DNA of 64,000 nucleotides from Gigantopelta aegis. Taxonomy: Eukaryota > Mollusca > Gastropoda > Neomphalida > Peltospiridae. Below are positions 35,314-48,464 of this stretch, piece after piece. The notes under the pieces were generated by a model. That model ran no database searches and was not told where the DNA came from. It saw nothing but the letters and a program-made list of their open reading frames with translations. A program made the translations under genes and the position numbers. The stretch lies in the NCBI RefSeq assembly GCF_016097555.1, contig NC_054701.1, positions 34,952,854-35,016,853 of the forward strand, in the 5' to 3' direction. Within the stretch, counting starts at the first letter, position 1. The number at the start of each line of letters is the position of its first letter.

Positions 35314-37249
35314 CTTTCTTTTTCTTTTTATTGACAAAGGTACAGTTTGTAAAACATAAATTACAAAATACAAGAAAAAAAGAACAATACACTATACACA
35401 CAGCACGTCATTGAATACAAACAGTATTTGAAAAAAAGAATGTAAAAAGATACGTACAGCTGATGTTTCAGGGAGGTATAACATGTATTTGAACACATGG
35501 GCTATTTCACCGCAGGTCTCCTATTTCCACGACTTCTATTTTTGCATAAATATATATTATTATAAATGCATTAAAACCAGTTGATTAAATCAACCTTAAT
35601 AAAAAGAAAACGGAGAAGAAGAATATTTATTCACTGGCTTCTAATACCGCGACAAATAGGCACCATTTTTTAATATGGTCGTCCCCTTGCAAATTTATTT
35701 GTGATATTATTTTTTCTGTCGTAATAATCCTTTACCATGGCTAGAAGACGAGGAAACGATAGTGAGATGTTCGCTACTCGAGCATTATATATATATTTTT
35801 TTGTTATTAAAATTAAATGATTAAGTATTTTTTGTCCTGTTTGTATACCAAATATTATCTTTCTATCGTTTATAACTGTACGGCATCCCGTTACGTCAAA
35901 AATCCAAGATTCCAAATTTCGCCACAAAGAAGTCACTTTTGAACATTTTACAAAAAGGTGCATTATCGTTTCCTCGTCCTCATTACAGAAAGTACAAAGT
36001 GCATCGTCCCGAATCCCTATCCTACATAGAAAGGTATTGGTTGCTATTATTCTATTAAGAATTTTATATTGAAAATCTATAAGTGCGATCTGGGTGTTAA
36101 ATATACCTTTTTCCATATTAACAGGGTGTTATCATCGTTTATTATCGCAGACCAGCGGATTTGTGCTATTGGCATTTCTACATTCATAGAAAGTATATTA
36201 TAATATACACCACAACCTTTACTAATTTTTGTCATTAAAAACATATACGTCGGACACAAAGTATTATATAAATTTATCTGTCCTTGTAATTTTTGGACAA
36301 TGCCTTTCCAATTTTCTGGGATACTATGAATTACATTTTCGTAATCTAAAAAGGTTCCTCGTATGTTGTATTTTTGTTTTAACTCTGCAAAAGGAATGAT
36401 GTATCCTGTTTCAAATAAAAGATCTCTGATATGTGTTATACCGTTATTATACCAATTGCGGATAAATAATGACCTGTTTTTAAAATGTGTGTTTTTCCAT
36501 ATCGGCTCATTTACTATTTCGTCGCAAGTTTCAATTTCTGTTTTTTTGCACAAGATCTTTCCATGCATTCAATACATTATTCCAAAAAGAATTTTTAAAC
36601 TTTTTATTTAAATATTCACCAACATTGGCTCCCATTTTAGATATAGCTACATTATCCATATATTTATTTACAAACCATTTCCATTTGCAGTCTGATTAAA
36701 AGTAGCGTCTTAACCATGAAACTTTTAGAGCTTTAATAAATGTTAATGTTTCAATCATTTTTAACCCACCCTCAGTATAATTTTTTGTAGTAACTGAGCG
36801 TTTAATTCTATCTGGACCACCTTTCCATATAAATGGGAAAATCATTCTGTTTATTTTTAATATATATTCATTAGGTGGATTTAGTAGACTGGTAAAAATA
36901 TTAGTTAGTTTTGACATAGCTAATGTTTTGACAACCGTTATCCTACCACATATAGTTCCACATCTGCCACGCCACGAATTTAACAGTTTTTCTATTTTTA
37001 CCAGTTTTTCATCCAAATTCAGTGTCCAGATATTATCTAGTTGTTTATTAAGTGTTATACCTAGAACCTCAAAATCGTTTTCACACCAATCTAGACTTAG
37101 CTGTTGGCACATTTCTGCCACGGTATTCGCAAGGGGACCTAATCCAATAGTTTTTGTTTTTTCTTTATTTATTTTCAATCCCGATTGTCTCTAAAAATAT
37201 CTAAAGTACGAAATGCATTTCTAAGAGACAAAGGAGATCCATCTTCTTC
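35280..37249 (-). mobile_element. 5'-truncated L1/Tx1-like LINE
   Basis: On the minus strand the element starts just after the reverse-transcriptase active-site region (NAFRTLDIFR-like, then KINKEKTKTIGLG, then FEVLGI). It continues through the RT thumb and C-terminal domain, which ends with a zinc-knuckle-like C-x2-C-x8-H-x4-C in the region coded 35670-36116 (CTFCNEDEETIMHLFVKC). It ends in a poly-A tail (T-run at 35281-35309). The 11 bp TGATGTGCATT flanks it at 35269-35279 and 37250-37260. At least three frame breaks are present (near 37190, 36700 and 36570), so it is dead. The active site itself is missing. Confidence 0.9.
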
Positions 37250-37260
37250 TGATGTGCATT

Positions 37261-40200
37261 TTTGGTTGGTATGTTCAAATATATAGTGTGTATGACCTCA
37301 AAGATTAAGGTTACTGAATTCATGTTTGTTCAAATTGAAAACCACTGAAAAATTCCACTATTGTATGTATGATTTTTACAAGACTACAGTCATTCACTTT
37401 AACAGACAATATGTTGGCGTATACTATAGGATTTGGGTTACTTTCCTGTTGTCTGTAATCTAGTTGTGCAGTCATACATTCCAAGGATTTTCACACTTGA
37501 TTATATTTAGTCTGTTTTCATTCCTTCTTGTTGAAGTTGCTTGTACGTTTTAGCGTATATTAAGCTGCATGCTGGTAATAGGATCGTCATTTTTCATATT
37601 TGATGTTCCAATTTTGTTTCTAATCTTTACGTATTACTGTTTTAAAATATTTTCATTAATGTGTGTATAAGTGCTTTTTAAGAAACTTACTAAATTCCAA
37701 ACCTAAGTAACCTTTTGAGAATCTTTTGCTCTAATGTACAACTCTTCAGGTTTTTTTCCCTTTTTTTTTTTTTTTAAGTACGGCACGACTCATTTGTACA
37801 TTTCTTCGGTCTATACCTCCGACAGATATTGTCTTTCAGTATTTACTGTGACTGTTGTCTTCAAATAACCAACGTCGGTTTGTGATATTGTAAAAACTAG
37901 TTGGGCAGCATCATTTGTGTATAGAAACCTCATTCAACAGGTTAATGTGTTGTGTGTCCAGGTAAAAAGAGAAAAAAAATCTTTGCATGCTTATTTGTTA
38001 AGCAAACAGATTTTGTTTCACAGTTTTTATCAATATGCAAATTCTTCCTGATGTGCAATAATTTATTTTGTTTTGTTTTCAATTTGCAGATTGAATAAAT
38101 AGAATAACACTAAATGTTTTGTTGGTTTTTTTTTTTATAAAATATCAGTAGGCCTACATGTATACAAATTTAAATAAAACACATAAAGGTCTGTGAAAAA
38201 TACAAGTAACACAGGTAAGTCCATTTCAAATTTGGCATAAAATTCAGTATTTTTTTAAAGTTACAACATTAGTTAGGATGGAATCAATCAAAATGATTGC
38301 ATCACTTTTTTTTTCTACCAAACCTATCTGTTTCTAGTTTGCTTCAGATGATTGCATTCCATCAAAATGTGATGTACCGACAGTGCTCACACTGAGGTTG
38401 AAGGATCCTTCAAGATCAATGAATGTGTCGATTATGTGACAGATGTGACCATGACACAAGACTGTTTCATCCTTCCTGTACCACTACTATCCCAGTACTG
38501 GCATGACAGAATGAAATTAGTTAGCAACACCATTCCAATCATCTTGCCAAGATGAAAAGATACATTGGTTAATGTCGAGTTTAAAATCAGTGTATAGCAC
38601 ACCAATCCACTCCAATACTGGCATCTGACAAATCCAAATTGGACGTTGCAGCTGAATCTGCCATTTAATTACACTAATGGCTGAGAACACAACAAAATAA
38701 AATATCTTTATTGGCAATGGATAGAAATACACACTTTAATGTCGCCATTCCAATTGATGGATGCTCCAACTTTATATTGTGTAAAGCTTGAAAATACAAA
38801 ATGGATCTGTGAAAATTTGGATGCCATAGAATCCTTTATTTCTTCCAAGGCTTTAATGGTTCTTCAACTTTGAGTACATAATACTGATGCTGAATTGGGC
38901 AGTCTCATGGAAATGCTGGTGTCCGAGGGAAAAACCGTATCGAGCCACAGAATTCCCGTGCTGTGCTCCGTCTGCATAAACTAATGTAATCACTGTACCT
39001 GTTGAGAGAAGGATAATTGGAGTTGCCTGAAGATTGTTATACCCTTGGGGATCATTTTGTTCTTATTCTACTGTCGTCCTTCACACCTGTTTACCTTTGG
39101 ATGGGTGAGATGTAGCTCAGTGATGGGCACTTGCTTTAGGTGCTGTTGGTCTTCTGATTGATCACCCTGGACGGAATCGGATTTTCTTGCCCCAATTTGT
39201 TTTTTTTATGACCTATCTATGAATGGCTATGGTTTGTATTTCCCTGTCAGGTTTGGGTGGAATACATATTAGCCTAATAATAATCATGATTTATTGATAT
39301 TCCAGCAGTTTGTTCATTACTAAACAGCATGTAGCAATTTTAAAGAGGCTTCTGTTGCAAACAGCTGCCTTCTGTTCATACTTAAAAGTATACATACCAC
39401 TGCATTTTGTAGATATAATGGTAAAATTTCCCACCTGCACCCTCCTAAAAAGTTTTTCCGATATAGCGGTCTATAGGCAAGTTGGATGGGCGCCAAAGCA
39501 TGAAAAAGAATAATTACTTCACCCTTGTGCCTTGAGCTCTCCTATACAGTTTGTTGGATGCCTTTTATCATATTACCAGTGATAAATTTACTATTTGTTA
39601 CACACACTGAAACTAGGGCTTACAATTTAAACAAGAGGTAGCCTGGGTTCTTATTGTTTACCATTACAGCTACCTACTTACAAAGATAATGAAAATCCTA
39701 TATCAAGTGGCAGTAAGATTTGTTTTACATGTATGTACTGAATGATTATTAACATAAAACAAATGACATTACATACAAGATGATAAATCATCATATGTTT
39801 ATTCACAGATACATGTATTTCAAATGCGAAAAACAGGACTTTCACCATACTTCCAAGACCTATATGCCTACAATGCCAACGTTCATTTTAGAAGGCAAAA
39901 AAAAGGAAATGTTTTTAAAAATTAAATTATACAGAGTTTGAGAAAAGAAATTGAGACTTATTCTCTATTCCACCCATGCCCCTTTATTTTTGTTACAATG
40001 CTACATATACAAGTTTTTAAGTCTGATAAATTAATACGCAAATAAATATATTTGATAATCAAATCACAGACCTGTTTAGTAACTGCCAATCAAAAAACTG
40101 ATAGATGTAACGGGTACAAAGTCTATCTACATTTTATTACAGCAAGTTTAATTCCTCAGCATATATTATTGTTAGAAGTAAGAATAATTCTCTTCAAAAG

Positions 40201-40579
40201 GACCGTAAAAACAAATATTGGTATAATATAATTAATTCTCAAGCTTCAGGTTATTCTACTAGTGCAAAAAGCACTATATTTATAGGTGCTACCTATTTAA
40301 TATTAAAGTAGTTTACCATCCATTCGAGTCTAAGGTTATATTTTATATTCAGTAACAACATTTGTTACATTTAATTGGATCTTTTCTGTACCTTGTACAA
40401 TTGCTAATTTTTATACAAAATGGCTACACAATTTAGTCTTTGGCTAATAAAATATTCCTCAAATTAACCACATTTTAATAAAATACTCTACATTTCTGAA
40501 AATTGGCTAAACCACAATTTGTTCCAGTGCGAGCCCTGAAAAAGTTTTCTAAAGTTCTGCAAAACCAGAATATGCATGC
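37261..40579. other. Intergenic, mostly unassigned
   Basis: No gene seen. A degraded tRNA-like SINE head lies at 39105-39260. The right part approaches the SEC13 3' end. Confidence 0.5.
39105..39260 (+). mobile_element. Degraded tRNA-derived SINE head
   Basis: GATGTAGCTCAGTGATGGGC resembles a tRNA A box and ATTGATCACCCTGG a damaged B box. GGCTATGGTTTGTATTTCCC then matches the SINE body loosely. It is not a functional tRNA gene. Confidence 0.5.
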
Positions 40580-40917
40580 CTTATTTTTATTAAATGCATT
40601 TATTGTCTGTAAACAGAACAAGTATAATGATAAATTCAAAATGAATTCCTAAATAACCACATACAATTCAAAACACAGTACTCCCACAGGTTGTTCTATT
40701 CATTGGTGCTGAACAGTAATATGTACTCAATATGGTTATCTCCCTTTCTGAATAACTATTGGACATAAAATTATTATGTACAAGTTGAATCCATACACAA
40801 TGAGTCATGCTGTTTGATTTCTGAACACAGGCATTTAGTTGTATCCTGGTAGTGTATGCACAAAGTGTGAAAAGTTTCTAGAATGATGAATAAACAGTAG
40901 TCTAGACATGATTGCAT
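40580..40917 (-). other. SEC13: SEC13 3' UTR and polyadenylation signals
   Basis: Downstream of the TGA on the minus strand. AATAAA on that strand occurs at 40599-40604 and 40586-40591. The extent is inferred from these signals only. Confidence 0.45.
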
Positions 40918-43900
40918 TCATCCGGATGAAGGCCTTTGCTCGTTAATCTGTCCTTGACCTTTATTAACATCACTTATACACACCCACTGTCCTTCTAAAG
41001 ATTCCTTCCACAAACTGACCTGAAAGAGAAATAATTAACACAATTATTAAGGTTTTGTGATAAATAGAAGAAAAACCCCCATTAATATCCATCAGTGATG
41101 GGAATTGGTTGACACCAACTGATCAACTTTCGATTACACAATCGGTTAGAATCCCATGACGATAAGGCTATGAATTATAAGGACCATGTACCTATTGTCG
41201 TGTGCACCCTGCAAATGGCTAATTGTACCTTTATTAACTATTTAACCCGTTTCCTGCCGTTGATGTGTATACACATTAAGCGTTATTACAATGACGTCAC
41301 TTTGCATTGTTTACATTTAAAAATCGTTTTCTAAATTAATTGTTGACATTTTTGTCAAAAACAAAGTAAGAAAATGTTAATAAATAGTCTTAGAATGACA
41401 TATCCGAATATTTGCTAAATTGTTGTTGTACATCTTATGTGGGTTTTTTTAAACAAAAATGACCCGTCAAATGGTGCGTGCTATTGTTTGTTATTGTTTC
41501 TTTTTATGTAAGCATGAAAACAAACCCAAACAACTGTATATTTACAACAATTTTATTATCTAAACTGGAGGAACAGTTACAGTTAACATTTTACCACGCA
41601 ATCGATTATGGATTTTTATAACTGATCATCACATCGTAAGAGCAATTCCGATCAATTTTTTATTATAATCGATCTCTGGAACACCATTAATGTCTATTAC
41701 TTTTCCATTTTCACGGGGCTAGCTCTAGGTGAGTAGAACATTTCACCGAATTATTTATTAAACATAAAAAAATGCAGAAATCCAATTATTTTTTAAACAA
41801 AACAAAAAAAATTAATACTTGAAGTTATTTCGCCAAATTAAAATCAAATTAACCAACTGTTTTTGAAATTCCCAACTGGTGAATTTGGCGAGTGTCTGCT
41901 TCATGATCATTAGAGTATTTAATCGGTTTATTATGGCTTTCATAAATCGGATGATGAACAAGCTAGATGTGTTGTAACCATTGTTGGCCATTTTTTGGAA
42001 CATTCTCTCTTTTTTAATGATTGGGTCAGTTATGAACATACTATGTTGCTGCTGTATTTGTTATAACTTTGACTGTAAATCTGTTGTGGCATTTTTGTTC
42101 CAAGAATAGCAGTATTTTTGTGTTAAAATATTTTATATTTAAGATTTTAGTTTTGGTAAAAAAAATACTCAAAATGATATGTATGTTAAACTATTTTAGC
42201 ATGAAATTTATGAATAAGCCTGTTTACCTTATTATCTCCACCTGAAACAGCAAGAATGTTGCCCAGAATGGACCAGCTGACATGCCAAACGACATCATTG
42301 AACTTGTGCAGAATAGAAGGAGTCCACGTATTGCTGGTTCCATCATTTGTCCATATAATAACCCGGCAGTCCTGAAAATGTTTCAAAAACATTTAAATAT
42401 ATAATAGCAAGAATATTAAACAAGCATTCTCAGACTGCTGCTAAATTCAAGGGCCATAACTCTGTGAAAAATGGTTAAATTGCTATGAAAGTTAAATTTT
42501 ATCTGTAACAGTACATGATAAAGCTATACACAAAATTTCACTTCAAAATCTCAAAGCATTATGAAAAAAATGTCCAAAAAAATGTATGTGGGATGGACAG
42601 ACTGATGGAGACAAACCGTATAGTTATAGTCACCTCCAGTTCGACTGGTGGAGAATATTAAATAAGAAGAATATTAAATAACATAATGTGGACAACCAAT
42701 AGAGTAAAAGCCCAGCCGTGTACAATACAGTAAAGCAATACAATATAAGAATGTGTAATATCTTGAATAAACGGAGTCTGACATGTATTTTAGTTGGCTG
42801 TAATCGTGCAGGCCTGCCAGACCAACCAGTAAATAATAATAAAACCAAGTCTGACATTTCTGTGAGATCGAACCAGTCCAAACTATGCACCAAATAACCG
42901 TAAAACATTATTGCACATCCAGTTTTATATAGGCTTTAATCCCTAAGGAGACGTATTCCAAATTCCGCACCATTAAAATACCCTGCATGTTTTTCTGGTC
43001 CCTGAATTGGGCTACCTGTGCTCTCTTGCACTTGTAGATTTGAGGGTATGAGCCTAACATTTCAGAACCAGCATCCAAAACAGGCATGCATTACAACAGC
43101 TTGCTCTGAATATGCAGGCATGATTCAATAGTGACATAGCCCAGTGGTAAAGCACTTGCTTGGTACACGGTCGGTCTAGGATCGATCCCTGTCGGTGGGT
43201 CCATTGAGCTATTTCTTGTTCTAGCCAGTGCACCACAACTGGTATATCAAAGGCTGTGGTATGTGCTATCCTGTCTGTGGGATGGTGCACATAAAAGATC
43301 CCTTGCTGCCAATGGAAAACTTTAGTGGGTTTCCTCTTAAGACTGTATGTCAAAATTACATCCAATAGCTGATGATTAATAAATCAATGTGCTCTAGTGG
43401 TGTCATTAAACAAAACAAACAAACAATAGTGACTCGTAAAATTTATTTTTAACTCTCACCCTGGTAGCAATTTTACCAGACATTCTAAGAGGGTAGGTTG
43501 TTAGTAAATATTAATTGTTTTGTTAAACTTAAACAAAAAGAAGAAATAAATAAAATGCAATATTTAAAAACTGGAGACAACCAATATGTGAAGATGAACA
43601 AGGTTAAAGACAACCACCTACCTGTGAACAAGATGCAATAATACTCTTGGGCAGACCAATTGACGGCGCCCAAGCCACATCTCTCACCCAGTCGCTGTGT
43701 CCCTCCAGTTTCTGGTCCTCTACCCACTTGCCATCATCCTCCCTGAAGAAAATAATCAGTTTAATTTAGAACAATTATTACCTGTGGTTTCAAGAAAGTT
43801 ACTGTAATTTCACTTATTGGCTTGCTGTCTAAACACAATGTACCTGCTGTAAATTCTGCTCAGTATGTTGGAATGAAAAGATATACAGATTTATAATTAC

Positions 43901-46900
43901 TTGTCAACTATGCATTAATTTTTAAGGATGGCTCAGTGACCAAGAGGACTGGACAGACTGTTCAATACAACATCAAGTTCCATTAACATGTACACATACC
44001 AGGTTTAGATTTGCCATAATACTAACTTAGCATATCCTCTCAAGTAGCATATCATGAATAGATAACAACTGTGTAATATATAATATAATAACCCTACATT
44101 ATAAAGTGATCTGAATGAAGTTTCAACACTGTAGGAAAAACAAACCACCAATACCACCACATAAGCTTTTTCTATTAAACAGTATTTTTCACATGAAATT
44201 CTCAAATATAGGAGAGTATACACACCACCGCCTTTGATAAACCCTGGTATGATAAAACATAGCATACACGTTGGTTTACAAAACACTGATTTTGAGAGAT
44301 GCATCTAGTTGAAAAGAAAAAGACGGGTTTTTTCTCCATCTTCAATGTCTTGTATTTATTTTTAAATGATTAAGTTTATTTTTGAACCGAGAACTTGCCT
44401 CCACACTTTAACAAGATTATCACAGCCACCAGACACAAACTTCTTCACTGGCTGTTGTCTCCCACTCTCAAACAGAGCATTGGATGGAGTAGCTGGTGCC
44501 CAGCTCACCGCATTACAACCAATCTGAAAACAGGACGGTGGTTTTAACGCTATTTATTAATTATATGGGTGCTATTTGTCTTTATCCACATCTTCACAAG
44601 AAGGTTATAGCTATGAAATGAGTGAATCCTGCAAACACTTCAAAATAAGGAAACAAGTACTGATTTTACTGTTAAATATTTACATTAGGCTTGGAATTCA
44701 TTTTGCAATTTTTTACTCTTTAGATTTCAAGAATGCTAGGAACTGAGAAACAGTTCTAGAAATGAGTCTGGAAATCAGACTTACTGTCTTTTAACAGCAA
44801 TAAGGAAAAACTTGAGACAAAGGTGGATAAAAACCAAAGATTCATATTAATTTATCACTTCTTTAAATAAAAAATCCTGATATATCTGAAATGCTGTAAA
44901 AACTAAATAATGATAACAACAGAGCAAAAGCTGCTTGTGAATTTTATTAATATCAGAAAGCATACTGTGCATTTTTGAGCGATGTTTGCTTCCTGCACCT
45001 ATCAAGACTTGTTTTACACAGTAAATTATGAAAAAGAAACAGTAAGAAATCGCTGTGATAACAGTAATGTACTTACAGTGTGTGCACCATTAATTTTTGA
45101 AGCCTCCCATGTTCCATCACCTAAATTAAAAGCAAGCATAAATAACCAGTCTGTACATAAAACCAAGTATATATGGTTAAAAGACTCTCTTAGTAAAAAC
45201 AAACGTACATCAGTGTTATTCTGTTCATTACACCGGAATTGACACTTTCCGACACAGCAAATTAGGAACAAACATGCATCGGACATCTGAAAAGACCTCT
45301 TTATAATGACATTACACAATCACAGATACCGTAGCACGTTTGCAGTACACACGCACAGACAGTTAGAATCCTTCATCTCGCCGACTGTGTCACATGCTGT
45401 CTGCGAAATTTTTAGACCTTTAGTTAACCAATTAAAGGATTAACTTCGAACACTAAAATCTTCTATTTTCATGAGATTTTGTAAACGAAAGAGGTACCAA
45501 TCGTAAATGTCTTCATTAGACTGACAGTGAATGCACCTTGTTTAATATATTTAATAATGTGGGGGGTTTTAAATCAAATTTAATGTATGTATTTGTATTT
45601 GTTGTTTTTAATAATAATTGAAATGCATTAATTATTTAAATGCTGTTCAGTCATCAATTAATATTAATTAGTATTTTTTGTTATGTTATTTTGGCAATGG
45701 AGATAACTCATGACAATTCGATACACCGGCAATTTCAATATAACGACAAAGTAACCCAGGGACGAACATGGTCGTGGTAACGAGGTCTGACTGTACTTAA
45801 TTTCTTGTTGATTTCTTTTCTACATGTAATTTTGAAACAATTTCCCAATCTAAATTTAAATATGAGATATTATTTTTAAAATGGAATATACATGGGAACC
45901 AGAAGTTGTTGTTCTGAGGTTTAAGTTTTTAAAAGTATATTTTTCATCTAGAAAATTGGTAGAATTTTTCATCATCTGTTTATTTATTTCCTTCCTTCCT
46001 TTAGTAAATTATAAACATGATGTTAAAAGTAAAATAACATATCTACTACTAACTGATCATAAGATTTTGAGTCAGGTCACCACTCAGTATTCGTGTTTAA
46101 CGATAACCCAGTGGCCTTATATAATGCAAAAAACAATAATGTGCACAATCATAAAGTGGACAAAAAACATCAATAAACAATAGTACTCTACATGTTATTT
46201 ACCTGTGCTTGAAATAATGGATATTGTCCCATCAGAACTGCCACAAGCCAAAATTAAACCAAACTCATGTGGTGCAAAAGACACAGAATTCACAGACGAA
46301 TCGTGATTAGAATATTCATAAAGTTTGTCCCAAGTGCCATTCATTTCTTTCCAAATAATCACTTTTCTGTCATAACCACAACTCGCCAGCAGGTTTCCGA
46401 ACATCGGGTGAGCCCAAGCCAGCTGCCAAACTGGGCCATCATGACTGTGAACAGAAAAAAAAAAAACAAGATGTACAATATTTCATGTAAACGTTAATTT
46501 TGTTCACCTGTCGATTATCAGGGCTAGCTCTGGGTGAGCAAAACAATTCGCCAAATTGTCTATTAAATTATTTCCTAAAATGACAATTTTTACAAGAAAT
46601 TATTTCGGCAAACTAAAATAAAATTTGCCAACTGCTTTCAAAATTTCCAATTGGCAAATTTGGCGAGTGCCAGAGCTAGCCCTGGTTATGAAACTTCAAA
46701 TTCATGTGGATTGTTACATGATGTAAATAAAGTGTTGGTGAGTCTAACTTTATCAATGTATTCCATAAATACATACGTGTATTCTATACTGTTCTAGACT
46801 GATTTCATAGCTGTCAAGTTGTGTGGTTGGTCCGGGTATGTGCTATCCTGTCTGTGGGATAGTGCATATAAAAGATCCCTAGCTACTAATGAAAAAAAAT

Positions 46901-48429
46901 GTAGTGGGTCTCCTCTCAGACTATATGTCAAAATGCCAAATGTCTGACTCCAACAGCCGCTGATTTAATTAAATAATCAATGTGCTCTAGTGGTGTCATT
47001 AAACAAAAACAATACAAATATCATTAAGTAAATAAAATTCACTAACTGAACAATTAGTTATCTAGGTAAATATCAGAATTAACTTCTGGTTGTAATATAA
47101 CATTTGGAAATATTGTCCCCCTGCAATCATAGTAATCTACAATACTCTTCAAATGACAGGAAAAATATAAATACCAACAATTTGCTATAAATACATCATG
47201 AACTGATGAATTATTATTACCCTCTGAGGTCAGTGATCAAAGTTTGTTGGTTGTTTCTCACATCAAAGATCTTAATGGATCGATCCGAAGAACATGTGGC
47301 TAGTTTGATTCCGTAATAGTCAAGCTGTGCATCATGCTAAAATATTTAGTGAAACAACTTTGTAAACATAAAATTCACCTGACCTTTTTCATGTACCAGC
47401 CAAACCATATCACAAAAGTAGTTTTTTTTTTAATCATCAGTCTAACTCAGCGATAGCTCTAAGTGAGTAGAAAATTTGGGCAAGTATCTGTTACACTTCA
47501 AAAATTGCAGAAACCCAGTTATTTTCAAACAAAATATTAAATTATTTTGTCAAATTAAAACAAAACGTTTTAAAATTCACAACTGGTGAATTGATATAAC
47601 GATTTATATACACAACAATTATATTTCATTAGCCTTCTTATTACTTAAAGACAAAATAATAAAACTAAATAATCAACGATAACAACGAACAGCACTACAA
47701 ATAGATTAATTTCCAAAATGAAAAATATAGTGTAGTCATGCCTCATGATAAATAATAGGGAAAGCACTGTCTAAAAAGTATTCATTTGTTTGTTCTTGAG
47801 CATCATCATTATGCCATCAAAAGTGGCCACATTAAAACCATTTGTTTGTTCTTGGACATCATTATTATGTCATCAAAACTGGACACATTACAGGGCTTCT
47901 AGATTATGGTAGCCCCACTCCCATGGCTAGTGATATTCAATGTTCAGCTAGTAAATAACTACTATTTCCTTGCCCGACGGCTAGTGAAAAAAAGGAGGTC
48001 AAATGTTACAGTTAAAGTCTATTTTGTTTATATGAATATCCGCCCCCATCCCAACCCCTCAATGTTAGTGTTTATAAGCTAGAGCTATCTCCTTCTTCAG
48101 GTGTCATATCTGATTATTACTATTATTTAGTTAAATTGTATTTACTTAATGTAAAGTAGTGCTAGTGAATTTTTAATCGTGGCTAGTACATTTTCTAACA
48201 CCATTGATCCCATGGCTAGTGGATTTGATAAACATTTTAGAAGCTCTGCATTAAAACCAGTACAGACATTCAAAAATAGTTTACAGTCTGATATCTCTTA
48301 GTGAAAGAACTTACAATCATGTCCTCATGTGCTGTATCAATGGAATTAAGAACAGACACCTAATAAAAGAAAACAAAGCATTAGAAGTACATACATGCAT
48401 ATGCAAAAAATAAGTCTCGCTCCTTACAT

Positions 48430-48464
<35 letters not shown>

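Noticed and set aside
36363..37194. Plus-strand frames over the LINE
   Set aside because: They are antisense to the LINE coding strand, which the poly-A tail and protein similarity place on the minus strand.
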